DNA from: Suilimivivens sp045586385
GTDB lineage: Bacteria; Bacillota; Clostridia; Lachnospirales; Lachnospiraceae
Length of the DNA stretch: 41,671 nt
Direction of reading: 5' to 3'
Assembly: GCA_045586385.1 (NCBI GenBank)
Contig: JAZNAE010000040.1
Span: forward strand, 1 to 41,671
Shown here: positions 8,271 to 17,151 of the stretch, piece by piece
Layout: every line of letters starts with the position of its first letter
How positions within the stretch are numbered: position 1 is the first letter of the stretch
Program-made: the position numbers and the translations under genes
Notes under the pieces: model-generated
Databases searched by the model: none
What the model saw: only the letters and a program-made list of their open reading frames with translations
Told to the model about the DNA's origin: nothing

Positions 8271-9581
8271 ATGAGAAAAATTTTGGGTCATAAATATGAA
8301 GTGTTAAGACCGATTGCGGAAGGCGGAATGGGAAGTGTCTATCTGGTAAAGGATTTGCATTTGAACAAGCTTGCGGCGGTAAAGGTAAACCAAAACCACG
8401 TAGAAGGAGAGGTACAGATTCTGAAATCTTTATCCCATCCGGCGCTTCCCCGTATACTGGATATTTTTTATGAGGGAGAAAAGGAATGTATTGTTATGGA
8501 ATATGTGGAGGGAATTACCTTAGAGCAGTATTTGCGAAGATTTATGCGGGTGGAGATGACAAAAGCCGTTGCATGGGCAGTAGAGCTTGCAGAGGTACTT
8601 GCATATCTGCATAACCGGAAGCCCACTGTTATTTATAAGGATTTGAAACCTGCCAATATTATGATTGATGCGGAGGGAAAACTGAAACTGGTTGATTTCG
8701 GCACGGCAGGAACTGTAAGGTATGGACGGGAAGGTGAAGCATATCTTATGGGAACACCGGGATATAGTGCGCCGGAACAGTGGGATTTGACCAGTGCCTG
8801 CAAAGAGAGTGATGTGTATGCACTAGGTGCAGTTCTGCATGAAATGCTGACGGGAATCAGTCCGGTGGGAGGTCTTCGGCAAAGAAGAGGAATCCGGGAA
8901 TATGATAAAAGTTTCCCACGGGAACTGGAAAAGATTATAGATGTCTGTACCAAAAGAAAAGCATCGGACAGATATCATTCCATGGGAGAAGTGCGGGAGG
9001 CACTGCTTTGCTATCATAAAAAAGGAAAATTTCGAAAAATGCTTCATCGCGCTAAATGCTTTGTGGGAAGTGTTCTATGGCTTCTGTTTTTTGGAAGAAC
9101 CTGTTTGCCTTTTCTAAATGGGGTAAATGAAGAGTGTCTGCCATTTCCCTATTTTGAACAACCGCTATTTCTACTTGCTATTACATGTTGTTATCATCTT
9201 GTGTTCTTAAGAGGAAAAGATAAAAGAAAAGTGGTATATAAGCAAGAAAAATCAGTTTTTCTCACGGAAAAGAAGTTTGCGGGACTTTTCGTTACCATGT
9301 GGGCAGGTATTTGTCTTTTTAGCATCATGCTGATAAAGTCTCCGGCAGCTACAAATGTAATGGCAGCCGGACAGGACCGCAGCATATGGGTGGATATGCG
9401 GGATGAACAATACCGGAAACTACTACTGAAAGAGGATGCGGTCTATCAGGTAGATAAAAAGGTGACATTCGAGATAGATAAGGATGACTTGCCGGAGGGC
9501 GTAATATCTGTGAGAATCGTGGCATCTGATGAGGAAAATGCAGTGTACGAAAGCAGGGTGTTTCTGGTAGAGAAGAATTGA
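8271..9581 (+). CDS. Membrane Ser/Thr protein kinase without PASTA domains
   Basis: A 436-residue Hanks-type kinase. Residues 9-248 hold the kinase domain: glycine loop EGGMGSVY (17-24), catalytic Lys38 in AAVKV, Asp124 in YKDLKPAN (122-129), DFG at 142-144 and APE at 167-169. The usual HRD is YKD, so the Arg next to the catalytic Asp is Lys. Three hydrophobic segments follow (about 262-282, 296-314, 335-355), then an exported tail of about 75 residues with a beta-rich look but no PASTA repeat. Such a layout differs from PrkC/Stk1 (one helix plus PASTA). The ATG at 8271 has the ribosome binding site GGGGGAAGGG; an in-frame ATG 30 bases earlier overlaps the phosphatase and is less likely. The ligand of the tail is unknown. 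The ispG promoter overlaps the stop codon. Confidence 0.88.
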   Translation: MRKILGHKYEVLRPIAEGGMGSVYLVKDLHLNKLAAVKVNQNHVEGEVQILKSLSHPALPRILDIFYEGEKECIVMEYVEGITLEQYLRRFMRVEMTKAVAWAVELAEVLAYLHNRKPTVIYKDLKPANIMIDAEGKLKLVDFGTAGTVRYGREGEAYLMGTPGYSAPEQWDLTSACKESDVYALGAVLHEMLTGISPVGGLRQRRGIREYDKSFPRELEKIIDVCTKRKASDRYHSMGEVREALLCYHKKGKFRKMLHRAKCFVGSVLWLLFFGRTCLPFLNGVNEECLPFPYFEQPLFLLAITCCYHLVFLRGKDKRKVVYKQEKSVFLTEKKFAGLFVTMWAGICLFSIMLIKSPAATNVMAAGQDRSIWVDMRDEQYRKLLLKEDAVYQVDKKVTFEIDKDDLPEGVISVRIVASDEENAVYESRVFLVEKN

Positions 9582-9606
9582 TATTCAGAGCATTCTGGGA
9601 TATAAT
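9578..9606 (+). promoter_or_regulatory. Strong sigma-A-type promoter for ispG-polC
   Basis: TTGATA (9578-9583), a 17-base spacer and a perfect TATAAT (9601-9606). The -35 box overlaps the TGA stop of the kinase gene. Transcription should begin near 9613, giving a 5' leader of about 40 bases before ispG. This is among the best promoters in the window and separates ispG-polC from the signalling pair. Confidence 0.75.
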
Positions 9607-9651
9607 GTAATAAGCCGAAAATAAACATTACATAGCGGCAGGAGGATGGTT

Positions 9652-10707
9652 ATGATAAGAAACAATACCAGAGTGATTCACATAGGAGACAGAGTCATCG
9701 GAGGCGGCAATCCGATTCTGATTCAGTCCATGACCAATACAAGAACAGAAGACGTAAAGGCTACCGTAGAGCAGATCCGGAAGCTTACGGAGGCAGGCTG
9801 CGAGATTATCCGGTGCACAGTTCCTACCATGGAAGCAGCCAAAGCACTTGCGGAAATTAAGAAACAGATTTCCATTCCCTTGGTGGCAGATATTCATTTT
9901 GATTATAAGATGGCGATTGCAGCTATGGAAAACGGTGCCGATAAAATCAGAATCAACCCCGGTAACATTGGCGGTAGGGATAAGGTAGAGGCTGTAGTAA
10001 AAGTAGCCAAAGAGAGAAATATTCCTATCCGTGTGGGCGTAAACAGTGGTTCTCTTGAGAAGGAGCTGGTAGAGAAATATCATGGTGTTACCGCAGAGGG
10101 CATCGTGGAAAGTGCCCTTGACAAGGTACATATGATTGAAGAACTTGATTATCAGAACTTGGTTATCAGCATTAAATCTTCCGATGTGCTTATGTGTGTG
10201 AAAGCCCACGAACTCCTTGCAGATAAGACAGATTATCCGCTTCATGTGGGAATCACGGAATCCGGTACCATTATCAGCGGTAACATTAAATCATCGATTG
10301 GGCTTGGTTTAATTTTACATCAGGGTATCGGTGATACGATCCGTGTTTCCTTAACAGGAGATCCGGTGGAAGAGATTAAGTCAGCCAAACTCATTCTTCG
10401 TACTTTGGGACTCAGAAAAGGTGGGATAGAAGTAGTGTCTTGCCCTACTTGCGGCAGAACCAAAATAGATTTAATCGGACTTGCCAATCAGGTAGAAACC
10501 ATGGTGGCAGGTTATCCTTTAGATATTAAGGTGGCAGTTATGGGCTGTGCCGTGAACGGACCCGGTGAAGCCAAAGAAGCAGATATCGGTATAGCAGGCG
10601 GTATCGGAGAAGGTCTTTTAATTAAAAAGGGCGAGATTATAAAGAAAGTACCGGAGGATCAGTTGCTTTCGGTTTTAAAAGAAGAATTGGACAATTGGCA
10701 GGCATAG
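9652..10707 (+). CDS. ispG: 4-hydroxy-3-methylbut-2-enyl-diphosphate synthase
   Basis: A 351-residue iron-sulfur enzyme of the MEP pathway that converts methylerythritol cyclodiphosphate to HMBPP. The N-terminal TIM-barrel part opens with the RVIHIGDRVIGGGNPILIQS type sequence and contains VADIHFD and KIRINPGNIGG. The C-terminal 4Fe-4S ligands are Cys264 and Cys267 (SCPTCGRT) and Cys299 (MGCAVNGPGE), with Glu306 as fourth ligand. The ATG at 9652 is chosen because AGGAGG (9640-9645) is 6 bases away; the ATG at 9646 touches the ribosome binding site. polC begins 20 bases after its stop, so the two form an operon. Confidence 0.96.
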   Translation: MIRNNTRVIHIGDRVIGGGNPILIQSMTNTRTEDVKATVEQIRKLTEAGCEIIRCTVPTMEAAKALAEIKKQISIPLVADIHFDYKMAIAAMENGADKIRINPGNIGGRDKVEAVVKVAKERNIPIRVGVNSGSLEKELVEKYHGVTAEGIVESALDKVHMIEELDYQNLVISIKSSDVLMCVKAHELLADKTDYPLHVGITESGTIISGNIKSSIGLGLILHQGIGDTIRVSLTGDPVEEIKSAKLILRTLGLRKGGIEVVSCPTCGRTKIDLIGLANQVETMVAGYPLDIKVAVMGCAVNGPGEAKEADIGIAGGIGEGLLIKKGEIIKKVPEDQLLSVLKEELDNWQA

Positions 10708-10727
10708 GATAAGAGGATTTACACGCG

Positions 10728-13700
10728 ATGGCAAAACAGTTTTTTGAGGTGTTTCCGAGCTTAAAACTGGATAAGAAAAATCAGGATCTGTTCGAACAGG
10801 TGACTGTAGAGAAGGTTTCTGCGACAAAAAGCAGAGACCTTATTCGCGTTACCATTTCTTCGGATTATCTAATCCAAAAGGAAACTGTTTTTAAAGTGGA
10901 GAAGGAAATCAAAAAGCAGTTTTTTGAAGGACACAGTGTGCGTGTAAAGTTGTATGAAAAATTCCGCTTATCTGCCCAGTATACGCCTAAGGCGCTCCTT
11001 GATGCTTACAGGGACAGCATTTTACTGGAACTTAGGGAATACAGCCCGGTGGAGTACAATCTCTTTAAAGGAGCGGATATCAGTTATCCATCCGATGAAG
11101 AAATCGTATTCACCGTGGAAGACAGTGTGCTTGGAAGGAGCAAGGCAGCAGAACTTTCCCGGATACTGGAAAAGATATTCAATGAGAGATGTGGTTTTTC
11201 CATCCGTGTGCAGATGCAGTACAAGGAAAAGAAAACCGGAAAATATAAAGAAGAAGATGACTTAAAGATTGCAAGGGCAGTGGCAGAAATTGCTTCCAGG
11301 GCACTTGGAGCAGGTGAGCAAAGCCCCGATGAGACGCAGGATGTAGTTGATGATGCAACCGTTATGGGAGCCGCGGCAGGTGCAAATGCTGATGCGGGTG
11401 ATAGTATAGTGCATGCAAAAGCAACACTGCAGGCGGAAGGTGCACCTAAAGTGAATGTCCTTAAAGGAGAAGTAAAGGCCGGAACAGGAAAAGGCGATGC
11501 AAACAAAGGCATCTTCAAAAAAGGTGAGTTTAAGAAGGGCGACTTTAAGCGTCCTGCCAAACGCAGTGATAATCCGGATGTTTTATACGGAAGGGACTTC
11601 GAAGAGGAAGCCATGCCCATCGAGGATATTATCGGTGAAATCGGTGAAGTGGTTATCCGCGGTAAGATTATCAACTTTGACAGCAGGGAAATCAAAAATG
11701 AAAAGACCATCTTAATGTTTGATGTAACGGATTTTACGGATACCATGACAATTAAGATGTTTGCCCGCAATGACCAGGTAGAGGAAATTACCGCAGGGAT
11801 TAAGAAGGGTGCTTTTGTAAAACTCAAAGGAATTACCATGGTGGATAAGTTTGACAATGAGCTTACCATCGGTTCCCTTACAGGGGTAAAAAAGATACCG
11901 GACTTTACGGTTTCCAGAGCAGATAACAGTGCCAGGAAACGTGTAGAGCTTCATTGCCATACGAAAATGAGCGATATGGACGGTGTTTCTGAAGCCAAGG
12001 ATATCGTAAAGCGTGCTTATAAGTGGGGACATCCTGCCATTGCCATTACGGACCACGGCGTGGTACAGTCTTTCCCGGATGCAAATCATGTGTGGGAGGA
12101 TTTGTGGCGCGATGAAAAGAATAAGCGCAAGGAAGCGGGCGATGATAATCCGGACAAGCAGGATTTCTTTAAGATTATTTACGGAATGGAAGCCTACTTG
12201 GTAGACGATTTGCAGGAAATCGTAACCGGTGATAAAAACCGTGATTTTGCTTCCGATTTTGTGGTGTTTGACATAGAAACTACCGGATTTTCTCCGGTAA
12301 ATAACAGAATCATTGAGATTGGTGCTGTGAAGGTATCGGGAGGAGACATCGTAGATAAGTACTCTACCTTTGTCAATCCCAAGGTGCCCATTCCCTTTGA
12401 AATTGAAAAACTTACAGGCATTAACGATTCCATGGTGATGGACAGCCCGGAAATAGAAGAGATATTGCCGGAGTTTCTTGCATTCTGTGGTGATGCGGTT
12501 TTGGTGGCACATAATGCTAACTTTGATATGAGTTTTATCAAAGAAAATGCGGCAAGATTGGGAATCCGCAGAGAATTTACTTATATCGATACAGTGGGAA
12601 TTGCAAGAGTTCTTTTACCGAACCAGGCAAAGCATACCTTAGATGCAGTGGCAAAGACACTTAACATTTCACTGGAAAATCATCACCGTGCGGTGGATGA
12701 TGCACAGGCCACGGCAGAGATTTTTGTGAAGTTTATTCCCATGCTAAGGGAAGCCGGCGCTGACAACCTAGACAAGGTAAACGCCATGGGCGCATCAAGC
12801 CCTGATATTATCAAGCGTTTGCCCACCTATCATGCCATTATTCTGGCACAGAATAATACCGGCAGGGAAAACCTATATACCTTGGTGTCGGAATCCCATG
12901 TGACCTATTACAGCAAGCGTCCCCGTGTACCGAAGAGTCTTCTTTTAAAGCACAGGGAAGGACTGCTTTTGGGAAGCGCCTGTGAGGCGGGAGAGCTTTA
13001 CCGTGCCCTTCTTGACGGAAAGGCAGATTCCGAGATTGCAAGAATCGTGGATTTCTATGATTATCTGGAAATCCAGCCTCTTGGAAATAACCAGTTTATG
13101 ATTGCATCAGAAAGAGTTCCTTCTGTAAACGATATGGAGGATGTAAAGAATTTAAACCGGAAGATAGTAGCGCTGGGAGAAGAGTTTAACAAGCCTGTAG
13201 TGGCTACCTGCGACGTGCATTTCCTTGATCCCGAGGACGAGGTATATCGCCGCATCATTATGGCAGGGAAGGGATTTACAGACGCAGACGACCAGGCACC
13301 CTTATACCTTCGTACCACAGAGGAGATGCTGAAAGAATTTGAGTATCTTGGCAGTGACAAGGCAGAGGAAGTGGTCATTACCAACACCAATAGGATTGCA
13401 GACCGCATCGATGTAATGTCACCGGTGCGCCCCGATAAATGTCCTCCGGTGATTCCGGATAGTGACAAAACCCTGACCGATATCTGCTACAATAAAGCCC
13501 ATGAATTGTATGGAGAAGAGCTGCCGCAGATTGTAGAAGACCGTTTAAAAAAGGAACTGGATTCCATTATAAATAACGGCTTTGCGGTGATGTATATCAT
13601 TGCCCAGAAACTGGTTTGGAAATCTGTGGAGGACGGTTACCTGGTAGGCTCCCGTGGCTCTGTAGGTTCCTCTTTGGTTGCATTTATGGCGGGTATAACG

Positions 13701-15335
13701 GAGGTAAATTCCTTAAGTGCCCATTACCGTTGCCCGAACTGCAGATATTATGATTTTGATTCCCCGGAGGTAAAGGCTTCCGCAGGTAACGCAGGCTGTG
13801 ACCTTCCGGATAAAAACTGCCCCGTATGTGGACAGCCTCTTGTAAAAGACGGATTTGATATACCCTTTGAAACATTCCTTGGATTTAAAGGCGATAAGGA
13901 ACCGGATATCGACCTTAACTTCTCAGGAGAATACCAAAGTAAGGCACATAAATATACAGAAGTTATTTTCGGGGCGGGACAGACTTACCGTGCAGGTACC
14001 ATCGGTACGCTGGCAGATAAGACTGCATTCGGCTATGTAAAGAATTACTACGAAGAGCGTGGCAGAAGCAAGCGTACCTGCGAAATTAACCGTATTGTAC
14101 TGGGATGTACCGGTATCAGAAGAAGTACGGGACAGCATCCCGGCGGTATTATTGTACTTCCCGTGGGAGAGGACATTAACTCCTTTACACCGGTGCAGCA
14201 TCCCGCCAACGATATGACGACGGATATCGTAACTACGCATTTTGATTACCATTCCATAGATCATAATCTACTTAAACTTGATATTCTGGGACACGACGAT
14301 CCTACCATGATCCGTATGCTTCAGGATTTGACAGGCATAGACCCCACTACCATTCCGCTGGATGATAAGCAGGTCATGTCTTTATTCCAGAATACTTCAG
14401 CCCTTGGCATTACACCCGACCAGATCAGCGGATGTCCGGTAGGTTCCCTTGGCGTGCCGGAATTCGGAACGGATTTCGTTATTCAGATGCTTCTTGATAC
14501 CAAGCCACAGAGCCTTTCTGACTTAATCCGTATTTCCGGTTTGGGTCATGGTACCGACGTATGGCTTGGCAATGCGCAGACTCTGATTGCAGATGGAACG
14601 GCTACGATTTCCGAGTGTATCTGTTGTCGAGACGATATTATGATTTATCTGATTAACAAAGGCGTAGACAGTGCGCTTTCCTTTACCATTATGGAAAGTG
14701 TGCGTAAAGGAAAAGGCTTAAAGCCGGAATGGGAAGAGGCCATGAAAGAGAAGGATGTGCCCGACTGGTACATCTGGTCCTGCAAGAAGATTAAATACAT
14801 GTTCCCGAAAGCCCATGCAGCGGCTTATGTTATGATGGCATGGAGAATTGCCTACTGCAAGATTAATTATCCCCTTGCATACTACGCTGCTTATTTTTCC
14901 ATCCGTGCATCGGCGTTTTCTTATGAAATCATGTGCCAGGGACAAAGACATTTGGAAAATGTCATGGCAGATTATAAGAGAAGAATGGATACCCTGTCAA
15001 AGAAGGAACAGGATTCCTACAAGGATATGAAGAGCGTACAGGAAATGTATGCCAGAGGGTTTGAATTTACACCCATTGATATCTTTACAGCCCACTCCAG
15101 AAATTTCCAGATTGTAGATGACAAGCTGATGCCATCCCTAAACAGTATTGACGGTTTGGGAGAAAAGGCGGCAGATGCTATCGTGGAGGCAGCTAAGGAC
15201 GGTCCTTTCTTATCAAAGGATGACTTCAGACAAAGAACCAAGGTGTCAAAGACCGTCATTGATTTGATGGATAGTTTGGGACTGCTGGGGGATTTGCCGG
15301 AGTCCAATCAGATTAGTTTGTTTGATTTTGTGTGA
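10728..15335 (+). CDS. polC: DNA polymerase III alpha subunit, PolC type
   Basis: The 1535-residue main replicative polymerase of low-GC Gram-positives, with built-in 3'-5' proofreading. Order of parts: N-terminal domains (1-200), a linker, an OB fold near 300-385 (GKIINFDSREI), PHP domain starting at about 404 (ELHCHTKMSDMDG), an exonuclease inserted in it at about 508-670 (FDIETTGF, then HNANFDMSF and the HRAVDDAQATAE motif), then the polymerase core. A zinc knuckle with CPNC near 1002 and CPVC near 1031 and the catalytic DIDLNF near 1060 are clear. Residues about 243-278 are a Lys/Gly-rich insert with repeated KKGEFKKGDFK units, probably a flexible linker. The sequence is complete with no frameshift. 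Its position after ispG fits the conserved rseP-ispG-polC order of Clostridia. Confidence 0.97.
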   Translation: MAKQFFEVFPSLKLDKKNQDLFEQVTVEKVSATKSRDLIRVTISSDYLIQKETVFKVEKEIKKQFFEGHSVRVKLYEKFRLSAQYTPKALLDAYRDSILLELREYSPVEYNLFKGADISYPSDEEIVFTVEDSVLGRSKAAELSRILEKIFNERCGFSIRVQMQYKEKKTGKYKEEDDLKIARAVAEIASRALGAGEQSPDETQDVVDDATVMGAAAGANADAGDSIVHAKATLQAEGAPKVNVLKGEVKAGTGKGDANKGIFKKGEFKKGDFKRPAKRSDNPDVLYGRDFEEEAMPIEDIIGEIGEVVIRGKIINFDSREIKNEKTILMFDVTDFTDTMTIKMFARNDQVEEITAGIKKGAFVKLKGITMVDKFDNELTIGSLTGVKKIPDFTVSRADNSARKRVELHCHTKMSDMDGVSEAKDIVKRAYKWGHPAIAITDHGVVQSFPDANHVWEDLWRDEKNKRKEAGDDNPDKQDFFKIIYGMEAYLVDDLQEIVTGDKNRDFASDFVVFDIETTGFSPVNNRIIEIGAVKVSGGDIVDKYSTFVNPKVPIPFEIEKLTGINDSMVMDSPEIEEILPEFLAFCGDAVLVAHNANFDMSFIKENAARLGIRREFTYIDTVGIARVLLPNQAKHTLDAVAKTLNISLENHHRAVDDAQATAEIFVKFIPMLREAGADNLDKVNAMGASSPDIIKRLPTYHAIILAQNNTGRENLYTLVSESHVTYYSKRPRVPKSLLLKHREGLLLGSACEAGELYRALLDGKADSEIARIVDFYDYLEIQPLGNNQFMIASERVPSVNDMEDVKNLNRKIVALGEEFNKPVVATCDVHFLDPEDEVYRRIIMAGKGFTDADDQAPLYLRTTEEMLKEFEYLGSDKAEEVVITNTNRIADRIDVMSPVRPDKCPPVIPDSDKTLTDICYNKAHELYGEELPQIVEDRLKKELDSIINNGFAVMYIIAQKLVWKSVEDGYLVGSRGSVGSSLVAFMAGITEVNSLSAHYRCPNCRYYDFDSPEVKASAGNAGCDLPDKNCPVCGQPLVKDGFDIPFETFLGFKGDKEPDIDLNFSGEYQSKAHKYTEVIFGAGQTYRAGTIGTLADKTAFGYVKNYYEERGRSKRTCEINRIVLGCTGIRRSTGQHPGGIIVLPVGEDINSFTPVQHPANDMTTDIVTTHFDYHSIDHNLLKLDILGHDDPTMIRMLQDLTGIDPTTIPLDDKQVMSLFQNTSALGITPDQISGCPVGSLGVPEFGTDFVIQMLLDTKPQSLSDLIRISGLGHGTDVWLGNAQTLIADGTATISECICCRDDIMIYLINKGVDSALSFTIMESVRKGKGLKPEWEEAMKEKDVPDWYIWSCKKIKYMFPKAHAAAYVMMAWRIAYCKINYPLAYYAAYFSIRASAFSYEIMCQGQRHLENVMADYKRRMDTLSKKEQDSYKDMKSVQEMYARGFEFTPIDIFTAHSRNFQIVDDKLMPSLNSIDGLGEKAADAIVEAAKDGPFLSKDDFRQRTKVSKTVIDLMDSLGLLGDLPESNQISLFDFV

Positions 15336-15352
15336 GGGAGCTGTTTGCATAG

Positions 15353-15381
15353 TGGAAAAATGTTTGGAAATATGATATAAT
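15353..15381 (+). promoter_or_regulatory. Predicted promoter of the GNAT-like gene
   Basis: TGGAAA (15353-15358), a 17-base spacer and a perfect TATAAT (15376-15381), just after polC. The transcript should start near 15388. That places the first in-frame ATG (15386) at or before the transcript start and argues for the downstream TTG as translation start. Confidence 0.5.
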
Positions 15382-15403
15382 ACAAATGAAAGAAGGGAAT
15401 TAT

Positions 15404-15901
15404 TTGTTAGTCGATATTCAGATTGATAAGCTTACGGATTGTCTTATTGAAAGAGAATCGGGTGAAGTAGTAGATACAGAATATATAGAACGTGTAGCGG
15501 CTATTAAAAAGGAAGATTATCGTGGGTGGAAATTTGATTGGAGTAAATCACAGGAAAATGGATATATTATCTACGAATTGTTTGTAGAAGATGATGATAC
15601 TGTACAGGGGAGAATATCTTTCAAGGTGGATGGTGGTGTTGCCGATATTGATATTGTAGAATCCGCACCACATAATTATGGTCATGATGGAAAGTATGAG
15701 GGTATTGGCGGACATTTGTTTGCAATAGCTTGTCAAGTTAGTCTGAAAGCTGGTTGCGATGGAGTTGTTGCTTTTACTGCAAAATCTGATTTGGTGGAAT
15801 ATTACAAGAAATCTTTAAATGCAAAAGTTGTCAGAGGAAACAGAATGTACCTTGATGAAGAAGTAGCCAATATACTCATTGATAAGTATATTAGAAAGTA
15901 G
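15404..15901 (+). CDS. GNAT-fold acetyltransferase-like protein
   Basis: About 165 residues. The C-terminal half resembles a GNAT fold: a strand ADIDIVESAP, then KYEGIGGHLFAIAC, a plausible acetyl-CoA pyrophosphate loop (GxGGxL), then a helix and the KSDLVEYYKKSLNAKV segment where GNAT enzymes usually have the second CoA-contact Tyr. The N-terminal half (strands with IIYELFVEDDD and VQGRISFKVDGG) is less typical. I place the start at TTG 15404 with AGAAGGG (15391-15397), because the ATG at 15386 falls at the predicted transcript start; an ATG start would add 6 residues. A 60-residue gene follows after 8 bases and is probably co-transcribed. The substrate is unknown. A two-gene modification or toxin-antitoxin module is possible but not shown. 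Confidence 0.6.
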   Translation: MLVDIQIDKLTDCLIERESGEVVDTEYIERVAAIKKEDYRGWKFDWSKSQENGYIIYELFVEDDDTVQGRISFKVDGGVADIDIVESAPHNYGHDGKYEGIGGHLFAIACQVSLKAGCDGVVAFTAKSDLVEYYKKSLNAKVVRGNRMYLDEEVANILIDKYIRK

Positions 15902-15909
15902 GTGGTGAT

Positions 15910-16092
15910 ATGTTGACAATGGAAAGAAAAGCAGTCACTTTTTTGGATGATATAGCAGACCATGCAAAAGATGGTAGATTAACAGAACCATCAGATGGAA
16001 AGCGTTATGATTGGCGAAAAATGATAGACCTTATCGAACAGTTAGGCAGACCTCTCACAGATAAAGAAGCAGAGCAATTTAGAATAAAATAA
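15910..16092 (+). CDS. Small hypothetical protein, partner of GNAT-like protein
   Basis: A 60-residue acidic, soluble protein that I do not recognise. It has two helical segments: AVTFLDDIADHAKDG near the start and WRKMIDLIEQLG in the middle, with a PLTDKEAEQF end that looks like a third short helix. It starts 8 bases after the GNAT-like gene, behind GGTGGTG; ATG 15910 is close to that site, and ATG 15919 would give 57 residues with better spacing. The same transcript ends at the strong hairpin 16133-16164. Small partners of GNAT proteins are sometimes antitoxins, but no DNA-binding motif such as ribbon-helix-helix is visible. Confidence 0.55.
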   Translation: MLTMERKAVTFLDDIADHAKDGRLTEPSDGKRYDWRKMIDLIEQLGRPLTDKEAEQFRIK

Positions 16093-16132
16093 GTAAAACT
16101 TCAAGTACCTAATGCTGAAAAGCGATATAATA

Positions 16133-16164
16133 AAAATCCAAATCTGTAACAAGATTTGGATTTT
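16133..16164. terminator. Bidirectional intrinsic terminator
   Basis: A perfect 13-base stem: AAAATCCAAATCT (16133-16145) pairs with AGATTTGGATTTT (16152-16164) around a 6-base loop. T-rich DNA follows on the plus strand, and an A-rich flank gives a U-tract on the minus strand. It lies between two convergent genes (the 60-residue gene and the Rpn-family nuclease) and probably stops transcription from both sides. Confidence 0.85.
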
Positions 16165-16169
16165 GTATT

Positions 16170-17126
16170 TTATATGGATTTTAGTATTTTATGGATTTCT
16201 TCAATATCATCAGTTCCGGCAATTTCAATCGCCCGATAGATTTGGTCAATGACTTCGGTCGATGTTTCCAGCATGTCGGCAGTTTCTGCGACAGTAAGAT
16301 GCTTATGGTACTTTTTGAGAGTAAGCAGGATGAGATTTATAAGTTCGCCTTCCCTTCGCCCAATAAGTAAACCTTCTTCCAGTCCAACGCTATGCTCAGC
16401 CCTGCGCATCTTTTCTTTTTCTTCTACTTCGTTATATTCAAAAATACTCACGCTAATTGCCTCCGATTTATGTTTTCTTAAAAAGTCAGTCAATATGCCA
16501 TTTTTGATACATTCATTCACTGCACGTTCTACAGCCTCTGTAAGAGGGGTATCCGGTTCTTTTACATATTTGCGTATCAGTTCTACATAGGTCAAATACT
16601 GTTTCAAGGTTTCACACTGTTCTAAAAGTTCAGTATTGTTTCCCAGATTAATATTCAGCATGGTTACCTTAAGTTCCAGTTCGGGAATACTATCATTACA
16701 CAGATAAGCATCCGATAATTTCAATTCTCTTCGTTCCGGCTGTTTTTGGATACCATTGTAAAATACAATGAAATGCGGCGTGGGTATCCGGATGAGTTTG
16801 GAAGAGAAGAGGGAACAGTCATTTACTAATTTCTCATATTCCCTTGCCACATAAAACAGATTCCGCAGAGGAATGTTCGGATTGTAGGTGGATTGATGCT
16901 CATACAAATACAAATGACAGTCAACCCAAAATGCAAGGTCATTTTTCATATTCATGTAGATGGCATTTTCCAAAGTGACAACCTGTAGCTGGTCGGCATC
17001 TGCATAATGGGAATGGTTCACTGCATTGTACAACTGCAGCAGTTCTTGTTTCTCCCGGAAAAGAAGACGGAACATCGTGTCTTTGTATTCCCGGTTAACG
17101 GTAGTTAAATCGTTTCTGTTATTCAT
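16170..17126 (-). CDS. Rpn-family PD-(D/E)XK nuclease / transposase-like protein
   Basis: A 318-residue protein of the recombination-promoting nuclease (Rpn, YhgA-like) group. The N-terminal domain (about 1-150) has MFRLLFREKQELLQLYNA near 18-35, then KNDLAFWVDCHLYLYEHQS near 61-79. Asp63/Asp69 with Glu76 and Gln78 fit the D...ExQ version of the PD-(D/E)XK site. PLRNLFYVAREYEKL and PTPHFIVFYNG follow as in relatives. The C-terminal 100 residues are helical, with EYNEVEEKEKMRRAEHSV and a Gly-rich EGLLIGRREGE repeat, the usual Rpn tail. The ribosome binding site GAAGGAGG lies before the ATG at 17126. A large hairpin covers its 5' leader. Rpn proteins are linked to DNA degradation or phage defence; some are RecA-independent recombination factors. 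Its exact role is unknown. Confidence 0.8.
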   Translation of the reverse strand: MNNRNDLTTVNREYKDTMFRLLFREKQELLQLYNAVNHSHYADADQLQVVTLENAIYMNMKNDLAFWVDCHLYLYEHQSTYNPNIPLRNLFYVAREYEKLVNDCSLFSSKLIRIPTPHFIVFYNGIQKQPERRELKLSDAYLCNDSIPELELKVTMLNINLGNNTELLEQCETLKQYLTYVELIRKYVKEPDTPLTEAVERAVNECIKNGILTDFLRKHKSEAISVSIFEYNEVEEKEKMRRAEHSVGLEEGLLIGRREGELINLILLTLKKYHKHLTVAETADMLETSTEVIDQIYRAIEIAGTDDIEEIHKILKSI

Positions 17127-17151
17127 TTGGCCTCCTTCGCAGGAGTACTTA

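Noticed and set aside
9628..10245. Minus-strand 205-codon frame opposite ispG
   Set aside because: Shadow of a well-identified enzyme gene; no protein-like motif.
10954..11265. Plus-strand out-of-frame ORF within polC
   Set aside because: Overlaps polC in another frame, no start signal and no recognisable protein.
11084..11869. Long minus-strand open frame within polC (also at 11712-12512)
   Set aside because: Antisense shadow of polC codon usage, low-complexity Ser/Leu/Pro translation, no ribosome binding site, no domain.
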